This document shows, piece by piece, positions 22,932 to 34,800 of a stretch of DNA of 64,000 nucleotides. This DNA comes from Setophaga petechia. Taxonomy: Eukaryota; Chordata; Aves; Passeriformes; Parulidae. A program made the position numbers and the translations under genes. The notes under the pieces are model-generated. The model worked only from the letters and a program-made list of their open reading frames with translations, had not been told where the DNA came from and ran no database searches. The stretch lies in contig JANCRA010000120.1 in NCBI GenBank assembly GCA_024362935.1, positions 1,309,501 through 1,373,500 on the forward strand. The letters run 5' to 3'. How positions within the stretch are numbered: the first letter of the stretch is position 1; each line of letters starts with the position of its first letter.

Positions 22932-24518
22932 CACATTAATACTTGAAAGGAAGGCGTCTTAGACAACTTTCTTTTTCTTGCTGGATAACATTCTGCAGCC
23001 CTCTGTGCAACCTGTACAGTACGATGGAAGTTGTTTAATGAGCAGGAACATTTTCTCCTAGTGAGAGATAGTGAAAAAGCTTTTTGCTTAGATGTAGGTT
23101 ACCACAGGCAGTTACTGCAGTGCACTGCAAAGCTAATAGATGCACAACACTGGGATTGTGTGCCCAGCTTGCAAAGTGATAGGAAACAGTACTTTTCCAC
23201 TCTTCCTGCTTTTTCCATGCACATTACTATTCGAATGGAAAGAATTTTAGACAACTTTCTTTGGCTTCTTGCAAAACACTCTGCACACCTGCCTGCAATC
23301 TCTAGAAGTCGATGGGAGATATTTTCTGAACTGGCTCAGTTTCTCTTTGCAAGACATGGGGAAAAAGCAATTTGCTTAGATATAGGTGAAAAGAGGCACC
23401 TACTACAGTGCACTGCAAGCTAATTGCTGCACAACACGCAGATTGTGTAAGCAGGTTGCAAACTGATAGAAAACAGTACCTCTCCCTTCTCCTGCCTTTT
23501 CTATTCACATTTCTATTTGAATGCAAGGCGTTTTAGACAACTTTCTTTTGCTTCTTGCAAAACACTCTGCACACCTGCCTGCAATCTCTAGAACTCGATG
23601 GGAGATGTTTTCTGAACTGGCTCAGTTTCTCCTTGCGAGACATGGGGAAAAAGCAATTTGCTTAGATGCAGGTGAAAAGAGGCACCTACTAGAGTGCACT
23701 GAAAAACTAATTGCTGCACAACTCTGGGATTGTGTAAGCAGCTTACAAACAGATAGAAAACAGCACCTTTCCACTCTCCTGCCTTTTCCATTCGCATTAC
23801 TATTCGAATGGCAGCAGTTTTGGACAACTTTCTTTTGCTTCTTGCAAAACACTCTGCACACCTCCGTGCAACTTCTAGAAAAAATGAGAGTTGTTTTCTG
23901 AACTGGTACAGTTTCTCCTGAAGAGATATAATGCAAACGCTATTGGCTTAGATGTAGTAACAATAGGCAATTATTACAGTGCACTGCAAAGTCAATCGTA
24001 GTAGAACACTGGGATTGTGTGTCCAGCTTGCAAACTGGTAGAAAACAGTACCGATCCGCTCTCCTGCATTTTCCCTTTCCAGGAACATTCGAATTGATGG
24101 CTTTTTTGGACAAGTTACTTTTTCTTGTTGCAAAACACGCTGCAGAGCTGCCTGCAACCTCTAGAGCACGATGGGAGGTTTTTTGTGAACAGACACAGTT
24201 TCTCCTGGCGAGACATAATGAAAAAGCTTTTTGCTAAGGTGTAGCCGGCAGGAGACGCTAAAGACCAGGAGACGGAGCACTGTGCCTTTAAGCGCCGCTT
24301 CCGGGTGTCTCTCGGCCGTAGCTGTTCTCCGGAGCACGCCGCGATCGGCGTAACGACACCAGATTCTTCGCGCCAAGAAGCGTCTTCTCCTTCTCCGGGA
24401 AACAGAGACTGCGGCAGCTTCTGAACGGCGAACTAGGAAGCGGCACAAAACTGGGATTGGGTAAGCAGCTTTCAAAGTGATAGAAAACAGTACTTTCCCA
24501 CTCTTTTGCCTTTCCCTT
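22932..24518 (+). repeat. Divergent block 4 (D1-D5, CpG insert)
   Basis: Last full block with the left-subfamily bases acagtacgatg and ctactagagtg. D1 has agtacttttccac where other copies have agtacctttccac. D3 has gattgtgtaagc as in block 1. Units start at 22932, 23220, 23506, 23793 and 24080. It begins a 7,590-bp higher-order repeat. Confidence 0.95.
24260..24440 (+). promoter_or_regulatory. CpG-rich insert, candidate promoter (copy 4)
   Basis: Same sequence as copy 1 by reading. ETS-like core at 24298-24304, hairpin at 24337-24350, E2F-like site at 24367-24374, donor-like GT at 24461-24462. The nearest downstream TTACAG ends at 25145. Confidence 0.5.
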
Positions 24519-27500
24519 CACATTAATACTTGAAAGGAAGGCGTCTTAGACAACTTTCTTTTACATTTTGCAAAACACACTGCAGTCCTCTGTGCAACTT
24601 CTAGAGCACGATACGAGATGTTTAGTGAGCAGGAAGGTTTTCTCCTTGCGAGACAGAGTGAAAAAGCTATTTGGTCAGATGTAGGTATCAAGAAACACTT
24701 ACTGCCGTGCACTGACAAGCTAATTGCTACACAGCACTGCGATTGTGTTAGCAGCCTGCAAAGTGCTAGAAAACAGTACTTTCCCACTCTCTTGCCTTTC
24801 CCTTCACATTAATACTTGAAAAGAAGGCATCTTAGACAACTTTCTTTTTCTTGTGTCAAAAAACTCTGCAGCCTTCTCTGCAACATCTACATCACGATGG
24901 AATTTGTTTAGTGAGCAGGAAGGTTTTCTCCTTGCGGGACATAGTGAAAAAGCTTTTGGCTTAGATGTTGGTGACAAGAAACACTTACTGCAGTGCACTG
25001 AACAGCTAACTGCTACACAGCACTAGGACTGTGTTAGCAGCTTGCAAAGTGCTAGAAAACAGTACTTTCCCACTCTCTTGCCTTTCCCTTCACATTAATA
25101 CTTGAAAGGAAGGCGTCTTAGACAACTTTCTTTTTCTTGTTACAGAACACACTGCAGCCTTCTGTGCAACTTCTAGAACACGATAGGAGATGTTTAGTGA
25201 GCAAGAAGGTTTTCTCCTTGCGAGACATAGTGAAAAAGCTATTTGCTTAGATGTAGGTGACAAGAAACACTTACTGCAGTGCACTGAAAAGCTAACTGCT
25301 ACACAGCACTGCGATTGTGTTAGCAGCCTGCAAAGTGCTAGAAAACAGTACTTTCCCACTCTCTTGCCTTTCCCTTCACATTAATACTTGAAAGGAAGGC
25401 ATCTTAGACAACTTTCTTTTTCTTGTGTCAAAAAACTCTGCAGCCCTCTCTGCAACATCTACTACACGATGGAAGTTGTTTAGTGAGCAGGAAGGTTTTC
25501 TTCTTGCGAGACATACTGAAAAAGCTATTTGCTTAGATGTAGGTGACAAGAAACACTTACTGCAGTGCACTGAAAAGCTAACTGCTCCACAGCACTAGTA
25601 CTCTGTTAGCAGCTTGCAAAGTGCTAGAAAACAGTACTTTCCCACTCTCTTGCCTTTCCCTTCACATTAATACTTGAAAGGAAGGCGTCTTAGACAACTT
25701 TGTTTTACATTTTGCAAAACACACTGCAGCCCTCTGTGCAACTTCTACAACACGATGGAAGTTGTTTAGTGAGCAGCAACGTTTTCCCCTTGCGAGACAA
25801 AGTGAAAAAGCTATTTGCTCAGATGTAGGTATCAAGAAACACTTACTGCCGTGCACTGACAAGCTAATTGCTACACAGCACTGCGATTGTGTTAGCAGCC
25901 TGCAAAGTGCTAGAAAACAGTACTTTCCCACTCTCTTGCCTTTCCCTTCACATTAATACTTGAAAGGAAGGCGTCTTAGACAACTTTCTTTTACATTTTG
26001 TAAAACACACTGCAGCCCTCTGTGCAACTTCTACAACACGATGGAAGTTGTTTAGTGAGCAGCAACGTTTTCCCCTTGCGAGACAAAGTGAAAAAGCTAT
26101 TTGCTCAGATGTAGGTGACAAGAAACACTTACTGCAGTGCAGTGACAAGTTAATTGGTACACAGCACTGGGATTGTGTTAGCAGCTCTCAAAGTGCTAGA
26201 AAACAGTACTTTCCCACTCTCTTGCCTTTCCCTTCACATTAATACTTGAAAGGAAGGCGTCTTAGACAACTTTCTTTTACATTTTGCAAAACACACTGCA
26301 GCCCTCTGTGCAACTTCTAGAACACGATAGGAAATGTTTAGTGAGCAAGAAGGTTTTCTCCTTGCGAGATATAGTGAAAAAGCATTTGCTTAGATATAGG
26401 TGACAAGAAACCCTTACTCCAGTGCAGTGACAAGTTAATTGGTACACAGCACTGGGATTGTGTTAGCAGCCTGCAAAGTGCTAGAAAACAGTACTTTCCC
26501 ACTCTCTTGCCTTTCCCTTCACATTAATACTTGAAAGGAAGGCGTCTTAGACAACTTTCTTTTTCTTGTTTCAAAAATCTCTGCAGCCCTCTCTGCAACA
26601 TCTACAACACGATGGAAGTTGTTTAGTGCGCAGCAAGGTTTTCTCCTTGCGAGACATTGTGAAAAAGCTATTTGCTTAGATGTAGGTGACAAGAAACACT
26701 TACTGCAGTGCACTGAACAGCTAATTGCTACACAGCACTGGGATTGTGTTAGCAGCTCTCAAAGTGCTAGAAAACAGTACTTTCCCACTCTCTTGCCTTT
26801 CCCTTCACATTAATACTTGAAAGGAAGGCGTCTTAGACAACTTTCTTTTTCTTGTGTCAAAACACACTGCAGCCCTCTGTGCAACTTATTGAACACGATA
26901 GGAAATGTTTAGTGAGCAGGAAGGTTTTCTCCTTGCGAGACATAGTGAAAAAGCTATTTGCTTAGATGGAGGTGACAAGAAACCCTTACTGCAATGCAGT
27001 GACAAGTTAATTGGTACACAGCACTGGGATTGTGTTAGCAGCTCTCAAAGTGCTAGAAAACAGTACTTTCCCACTCTCTTGCCTTTCCCTTCACATTAAT
27101 ACTTGAAAGGAAGGCATCTTAGACAACTTTCTTTTTCTTGTGTCAAAAAACTCTGCAGCCCTCTCTGCAACATCTACTACACGATGGAAGTTGTTTAGTG
27201 AGCAGCAACGTTTTCCCCTTGCGAGACAAAGTGAAAAAGCTATTTGCTCAGATGTAGGTATCAAGAAACACTTACTGCAGTGCACTGACAAGCTAATTGC
27301 TACACAGCACTGCGATTGTGTTAGCAGCTTGCAAAGTGCTAGAAAACAGTACTTTCCCACTCTCTTGCCTTTCCCTTCACATTAATACTTGAAAGGAAGG
27401 CATCTTAGACAACTTTCTTTTTCTTGTGTCAAAAAACTCTGCAGCTCTCTCTGCAACATCTACAACACGATGGGAGTTGTTTAGTGAGCAGGAAGGTTTT

Positions 27501-30500
27501 TTTCCTTGCGAGACATAGTGAAAAAGCTTTTTCCTCAGATGTAGGTAAAAAGAAACACTTACTGCAGTGCACTGAACACCTAACTGCTACAGAGCACTAG
27601 GACTGTGTTAGCAGCTTGCAAAGTGCTAGAAAACAGTACTTTCCCACTCTCTTGCCTTTCCCTTCACATTAATACTTGAAAGGAAGGCGTCTTAGACAAC
27701 TTTCTTTTACATTTTGCAAAACACACTGCAGCCCTCTGTGCAACTTCTACAACACGATGGAAGTTGTTTAGTGAGCAGCAACGTTTTCCCCTTGCGAGCA
27801 AAGTGAAAAAGCTATTTGCTCAGATGTAGGTATCAAGAAACACTTACTGCCGTGCACTGACAAGCTAATTGCTACACAGCACTGCGATTGTGTTAGCAGC
27901 TTGCAAAGTGCTAGAAAACAGTACTTTCCCACTCTCTTGCCTTTCCCTACACATTAATATTTGAAAGGAAGGCGTCTTAGACAACTTTATTTTTCTTGTT
28001 ACAGAACACACTGCAGCCCTCTGTGCAACTTCTAGAACACGATAGGAGATGTTTAGTGAGCAGGAAGGTTTTCTCCTTGCGAGACAGAGTGAAAAAGCTA
28101 TTTGCTTAGATGTAGGTGACAAGAAACACTTACTGCAGTGCAGTGACAAGTTAATTGGTACACAGCACTGGGATTGTGTTAGCAGCTCTCAAAGTGCTAG
28201 AAAACAGTACTTTCCCACTCTCTTGCCTTTCCCTTCACATTAATACTTGAAAGGAAGGCATCTTAGACAACTTTCTTTTTCTTGTGTCAAAAGACTCTGC
28301 AGCCCTCTCTGCAACATCTACAACACGATGGAAGTTGTTTAGTGAGCAGGAAGGTTTTCTCCTTGCGAGACATAGTGAAAAAGCTATTTGCTTAGATGTA
28401 GGTGACAAGAAACACTTACTGCAGTGCACTGAACAGCTAATTGCTACACAGCACTGGGATTGTGTTAGCAGCCTGAAAAGTGCTAGAAAACAGTACTTTC
28501 CCACTCTCTTGCCTTTCCCTTCACATTAATACTTGAAAGGAAAGCATCTTAGACAACTTTCTTTTTCTTATGTCAAAAAACTCTGCAGCCCTCTCTGCAA
28601 CATCTACAACACGATGGAAGTTGTTTAGTGAGCAGGAAGGTTTTCTCCTTGCGAGACATAGTGAAAAAGCTATTTGCTTAGATGTAGGTGACAAGAAACA
28701 CTTACTGCAGTGCAGTGACAAGTTAATTGGTACACAGCACTGGGATTGTGTTAGCAGCTCTCAAAGTGCTAGAAAACAGTACTTTCCCACTCTCTTGCCT
28801 TTCCCTTCACATTAATACTTGAAAGGAAGGCGTCTTAGACAACTTTCTTTTACATTTTGCAAAACACACTGCAGCCCTCTGTGCAACTTCTAGAACACGA
28901 TAGGAAATGTTTAGTGAGCAAGAAGGTTTTCTCCTTGCAAAATATAGTGAAAAAGCATTTGCTTAGATGTAGGTGACAAGAAACCCTTACTCCAGTGCAG
29001 TGACAAGTTAATTGGTACACAGCACTGGGATTGTGTTAGCAGCCTGCAAAGTGCTAGAAAACAGTACTTTCCCACTCTCTTGCCTTTCCCTTCACATTAA
29101 TACTTGAAAGGAAGGCGTCTTAGAAAACTTTCTTTTTCTTGTGTCAAAAATCTCTGCAGCCCTCTCTGCAACATCTACAACACGATGGAAGTTGTTTAGT
29201 GCGCAGCAAGGTTTTCTCCTTGCGAGACATTGTGAAAAAGCTATTTGCTTAGATGTAGGTGACAAGAAACACTTACTGCAGTGCACTGAACAGCTAATTG
29301 CTACACAGCACTGGGATTGTGTTAGCAGCTTGCAAAGTGCTAGAAAACAGTACTTTCCCACTCTCTTGCCTTTCCCTTCACATTAATACTTGAAAGGAAG
29401 GCGTCTTAGACAACTTTCTTTTTCTTGTGTCAAAACACACTGCAGCCCTCTGTGCAACTTCTAGAACACGATAGGAGATGTTTAGTGAGCAGGAAGGTTT
29501 TCTCCTTGCGAGACAGAGTGAAAAAGCTATTTGCTTAGATGTAGGTGACAAGAAACACTTACTGCAGTGCAGTGACAAGTTAATTGGTACACAGCACTGG
29601 GATTGTGTTAGCAGCTCTCAAAGTGATAGAAAACAGTACTTTCCCACTCTCTTGCCTTTCCCTTCACATTAATACTTGAAAGGAAGGCATCTTAGACAAC
29701 TTTCTTTTTCTTGTGTCAAAAAACTCTGCAGCCCTCTCTGCAACATCTACAACACGATGGAAGTTGTTTAGTGAGCAGGAAGGTTTTCTCCTTGCGAGAC
29801 CTAGTGAAAAAGCTATTTGCTTAGATGTAGGTGACAAGAAACACTTACTGCAGTGCACTGAACAGCTAACTGCTACACAGCACTAGTACTGTGTTAGCAG
29901 CTTCCAAAGTGCTAGAAAACAGTACTTTCCCACTCTCTTGCCTTTCCCTTCACATTAATACTTGAAAGGAAGGCATCTTAGACAACTTTCTTTTTCTTGT
30001 GTCAAAAAACTCTGCAGCCCTCTGTGCAACATCTACAACACGATGGAAGTTGTTTAGTGAGCAGGAAGGTTTTCTCCTTGGGAGACATAGTGAAAAAGCT
30101 ATTTGCTTAGATGTAGGTGACAAGAAACACTTACTGCAGTGCACTGAACAGCTAATTGCTACACAGAACTGGGATTGTGTTAGCAGCTTGCAAAGTGCTA
30201 GAAAACAGTACCTTCCCACTCTCTTGCCTTTCCCTTCACATTAATACTTGAAAGGAAGGCGTCTTAGACAACTTTCTTTTTCTTGTTACAGAACACACTG
30301 CAGCCCTCTGTGCAACTTCTAGAACACGATAGGAAATGTTTAGTGAGCAGGAAGGTTTTCTCCTTGCGAGACATAGTGAAAAAGCATTTGCTTAGATATA
30401 GGTGACAGGAAACCCTTACTCCAGTGCAGTGACAAGTTAATTGGTACACAGCACTGGGATTGTGTTAGCAGCCTGCAAAGTGCTAGAAAACAGTACTTTC

Positions 30501-30521
30501 CCACTCTCTTGCCTTTCCCTT
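24519..30521 (+). repeat. R-monomer array 4 (21 monomers)
   Basis: Monomers start at 24519, 24805, 25091, 25377, 25663, 25949, 26235, 26520, 26806, 27092, 27378, 27665, 27950, 28236, 28522, 28808, 29093, 29379, 29665, 29951 and 30237. Unit 27378 is 287 bp from an extra T in ggtttttttcc. The composition differs from arrays 1-3 after the fourth monomer and matches array 5 in order, except for two monomers present only in array 5. This array is the transition between the two HOR subfamilies. Confidence 0.95.
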
Positions 30522-30809
30522 CACATTAATACTTGAAAGGAAGGCGTCTTAGACAACTTTCTTTTTCTTGCTGGATAACATTCTGCAGCCCTCTGTGCAA
30601 CCTGTACAGCACGATGGAAGTTGTTTAATGAGCAGGAACATTTTCTCCTAGTGAGAGATAGTGAAGAAGCTTTTTGCTTAGATGTAGGTTACCACAGGCA
30701 GTTACTGCAGTGCACTGCAAAGCTAATAGATGCACAACACTGGGATTGTGTGCCCAGCTTGCAAAGTGATAGGAAAGAGTACCTTTCCACTCTTCCTGCT
30801 TTTTCCATG

Positions 30810-31096
30810 CACATTACTATTAGAATGGAAAGAATTTTAGACAACTTTCTTTGGCTTCTTGCAAAACACTCTGCACACCTGCCTGCAATCTCTAGAACTC
30901 GATGGGAGATGTTTTCTGAACTGGCTCAGTTTCTCCTTGCGAGACATGGGGAAAAAGCAATTTGCTTAGATGCAGGTGAAAAGAGGCACCTACTACAGTG
31001 CACTGAAAAACTAATTGCTGCACAACTCTGGGATTGTGTAAGCAGCTTACAAACAGATAGAAAACAGCACCTTTCCACTCTCCTGCCTTTTCCATT
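30810..31096 (+). repeat. D2/D3 hybrid monomer (copy a)
   Basis: It begins as D2 (ctttggcttc) and ends as D3 (agaactcgatgggagatg). The switch lies in the 43 bp identical in both parents, about 30855-30897. It is the expected product of unequal crossing-over between adjacent D2 and D3. Confidence 0.92.
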
Positions 31097-31563
31097 CGCA
31101 TTACTATTCGAATGGCAGCAGTTTTGGACAACTTTCTTTTGCTTCTTGCAAAACACTCTGCACACCTCCGTGCAACTTCTAGAAAAAATGAGAGTTGTTT
31201 TCTGAACTGGTACAGTTTCTCCTGAAGAGATATAATGCAAACGCTATTGGCTTAGATGTAGTAACAATAGGCAATTATTACAGTGCACTGCAAAGTCAAT
31301 CGTAGTAGAACACTGGGATTGTGTGTCCAGCTTGCAAACTGGTAGAAAACAGTACCGATCCGCTCTCCTGCATTTTCCCTTTCCAGGAACATTCGAATTG
31401 ATGGCTTTTTTGGACAAGTTACTTTTTCTTGTTGCAAAACACGCTGCAGAGCTGCCTGCAACCTCTAGAGCACGATGGGAGGTTTTTTGTGAACAGACAC
31501 AGTTTCTCCTGGCGAGACATAATGAAAAAGCTTTTTGCTAAGGTGTAGCCGGCAGGAGACGCT

Positions 31564-31744
31564 AAAGACCAGGAGACGGAGCACTGTGCCTTTAAGCGCC
31601 GCTTCCGGGTGTCTCTCGGCCGTAGCTGTTCTCCGGAGCACGCCGCGATCGGCGTAACGACACCAGATTCTTCGCGCCAAGAAGCGTCTTCTCCTTCTCC
31701 GGGAAACAGAGACTGCGGCAGCTTCTGAACGGCGAACTAGGAAG
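31564..31744 (+). promoter_or_regulatory. CpG-rich insert, candidate promoter (copy 5)
   Basis: Unchanged from copy 1 by reading although the block upstream has lost a unit. ETS-like core at 31602-31608, hairpin at 31641-31654, E2F-like site at 31671-31678, donor-like GT at 31765-31766. The nearest downstream TTACAG ends at 32449. Confidence 0.5.
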
Positions 31745-31822
31745 CGGCACAAAACTGGGATTGGGTAAGCAGCTTTCAAAGTGATAGAAAACAGTACTTT
31801 CCCACTCTTTTGCCTTTCCCTT

Positions 31823-34800
31823 CACATTAATACTTGAAAGGAAGGCGTCTTAGACAACTTTCTTTTACATTTTGCAAAACACACTGCAGTCCTCTGTGCA
31901 ACTTCTAGAGCACGATACGAGATGTTTAGTGAGCAGGAAGGTTTTCTCCTTGCGAGACAGAGTGAAAAAGCTATTTGGTCAGATGTAGGTATCAAGAAAC
32001 ACTTACTGCCGTGCACTGACAAGCTAATTGCTACACAGCACTGCGATTGTGTTAGCAGCCTGCAAAGTGCTAGAAAACAGTACTTTCCCACTCTCTTGCC
32101 TTTCCCTTCACATTAATACTTGAAAAGAAGGCATCTTAGACAACTTTCTTTTTCTTGTGTCAAAAAACTCTGCAGCCTTCTCTGCAACATCTACATCACG
32201 ATGGAATTTGTTTAGTGAGCAGGAAGGTTTTCTCCTTGCGGGACATAGTGAAAAAGCTTTTGGCTTAGATGTTGGTGACAAGAAACACTTACTGCAGTGC
32301 ACTGAACAGCTAACTGCTACACAGCACTAGGACTGTGTTAGCAGCTTGCAAAGTGCTAGAAAACAGTACTTTCCCACTCTCTTGCCTTTCCCTTCACATT
32401 AATACTTGAAAGGAAGGCGTCTTAGACAACTTTCTTTTTCTTGTTACAGAACACACTGCAGCCTTCTGTGCAACTTCTAGAACACGATAGGAGATGTTTA
32501 GTGAGCAAGAAGGTTTTCTCCTTGCGAGACATAGTGAAAAAGCTATTTGCTTAGATGTAGGTGACAAGAAACACTTACTGCAGTGCACTGAAAAGCTAAC
32601 TGCTACACAGCACTGCGATTGTGTTAGCAGCCTGCAAAGTGCTAGAAAACAGTACTTTCCCACTCTCTTGCCTTTCCCTTCACATTAATACTTGAAAGGA
32701 AGGCATCTTAGACAACTTTCTTTTTCTTGTGTCAAAAAACTCTGCAGCCCTCTCTGCAACATCTACTACACGATGGAAGTTGTTTAGTGAGCAGGAAGGT
32801 TTTCTTCTTGCGAGACATACTGAAAAAGCTATTTGCTTAGATGTAGGTGACAAGAAACACTTACTGCAGTGCACTGAAAAGCTAACTGCTCCACAGCACT
32901 AGTACTGTGTTAGCAGCTTGCAAAGTGCTAGAAAACAGTACTTTCCCACTCTCTTGCCTTTCCCTTCACATTAATACTTGAAAGGAAGGCGTCTTAGACA
33001 ACTTTGTTTTACATTTTGCAAAACACACTGCAGCCCTCTGTGCAACTTCTACAACACGATGGAAGTTGTTTAGTGAGCAGCAACGTTTTCCCCTTGCGAG
33101 ACAAAGTGAAAAAGCTATTTGCTCAGATGTAGGTATCAAGAAACACTTACTGCCGTGCACTGACAAGCTAATTGCTACACAGCACTGCGATTGTGTTAGC
33201 AGCCTGCAAAGTGCTAGAAAACAGTACTTTCCCACTCTCTTGCCTTTCCCTTCACATTAATACTTGAAAGGAAGGCGTCTTAGACAACTTTCTTTTACAT
33301 TTTGTAAAACACACTGCAGCCCTCTGTGCAACTTCTACAACACGATGGAAGTTGTTTAGTGAGCAGCAACGTTTTCCCCTTGCGAGACAAAGTGAAAAAG
33401 CTATTTGCTCAGATGTAGGTGACAAGAAACACTTACTGCAGTGCAGTGACAAGTTAATTGGTACACAGCACTGGGATTGTGTTAGCAGCTCTCAAAGTGC
33501 TAGAAAACAGTACTTTCCCACTCTCTTGCCTTTCCCTTCACATTAATACTTGAAAGGAAGGCGTCTTAGACAACTTTCTTTTACATTTTGCAAAACACAC
33601 TGCAGCCCTCTGTGCAACTTCTAGAACACGATAGGAAATGTTTAGTGAGCAAGAAGGTTTTCTCCTTGCGAGATATAGTGAAAAAGCATTTGCTTAGATA
33701 TAGGTGACAAGAAACCCTTACTCCAGTGCAGTGACAAGTTAATTGGTACACAGCACTGGGATTGTGTTAGCAGCCTGCAAAGTGCTAGAAAACAGTACTT
33801 TCCCACTCTCTTGCCTTTCCCTTCACATTAATACTTGAAAGGAAGGCGTCTTAGACAACTTTCTTTTTCTTGTTTCAAAAATCTCTGCAGCCCTCTCTGC
33901 AACATCTACAACACGATGGAAGTTGTTTAGTGCGCAGCAAGGTTTTCTCCTTGCGAGACATTGTGAAAAAGCTATTTGCTTAGATGTAGGTGACAAGAAA
34001 CACTTACTGCAGTGCACTGAACAGCTAATTGCTACACAGCACTGGGATTGTGTTAGCAGCTCTCAAAGTGCTAGAAAACAGTACTTTCCCACTCTCTTGC
34101 CTTTCCCTTCACATTAATACTTGAAAGGAAGGCGTCTTAGACAACTTTCTTTTTCTTGTGTCAAAACACACTGCAGCCCTCTGTGCAACTTATTGAACAC
34201 GATAGGAAATGTTTAGTGAGCAGGAAGGTTTTCTCCTTGCGAGACATAGTGAAAAAGCTATTTGCTTAGATGGAGGTGACAAGAAACCCTTACTGCAATG
34301 CAGTGACAAGTTAATTGGTACACAGCACTGGGATTGTGTTAGCAGCTCTCAAAGTGCTAGAAAACAGTACTTTCCCACTCTCTTGCCTTTCCCTTCACAT
34401 TAATACTTGAAAGGAAGGCATCTTAGACAACTTTCTTTTTCTTGTGTCAAAAAACTCTGCAGCCCTCTCTGCAACATCTACTACACGATGGAAGTTGTTT
34501 AGTGAGCAGCAACGTTTTCCCCTTGCGAGACAAAGTGAAAAAGCTATTTGCTCAGATGTAGGTATCAAGAAACACTTACTGCAGTGCACTGACAAGCTAA
34601 TTGCTACACAGCACTGCGATTGTGTTAGCAGCTTGCAAAGTGCTAGAAAACAGTACTTTCCCACTCTCTTGCCTTTCCCTTCACATTAATACTTGAAAGG
34701 AAGGCGTCTTAGACAACTTTCTTTTTCTTGTTACAGAACACACAGCAGCCCTCTGTTCAACTTCTAGAACACGAGAGGAGATGTTTAGTGAGCAAGAAGG

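Larger units (their letters stand above)
30522..31822 (+). repeat. Divergent block 5, D2/D3 fusion (one unit deleted)
   Basis: The block is 1,301 bp instead of 1,587 bp. Units are D1 at 30522, a D2/D3 hybrid at 30810, D4 at 31097 and D5 at 31384. It is the first block with right-subfamily bases: acagcacgatg in D1, tattagaatgg at the D2 start, ctactacagtg in the D3 part. The fusion keeps one open frame of 194 codons across D1 and the hybrid, but this is a chance result of the deletion. Confidence 0.95.
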
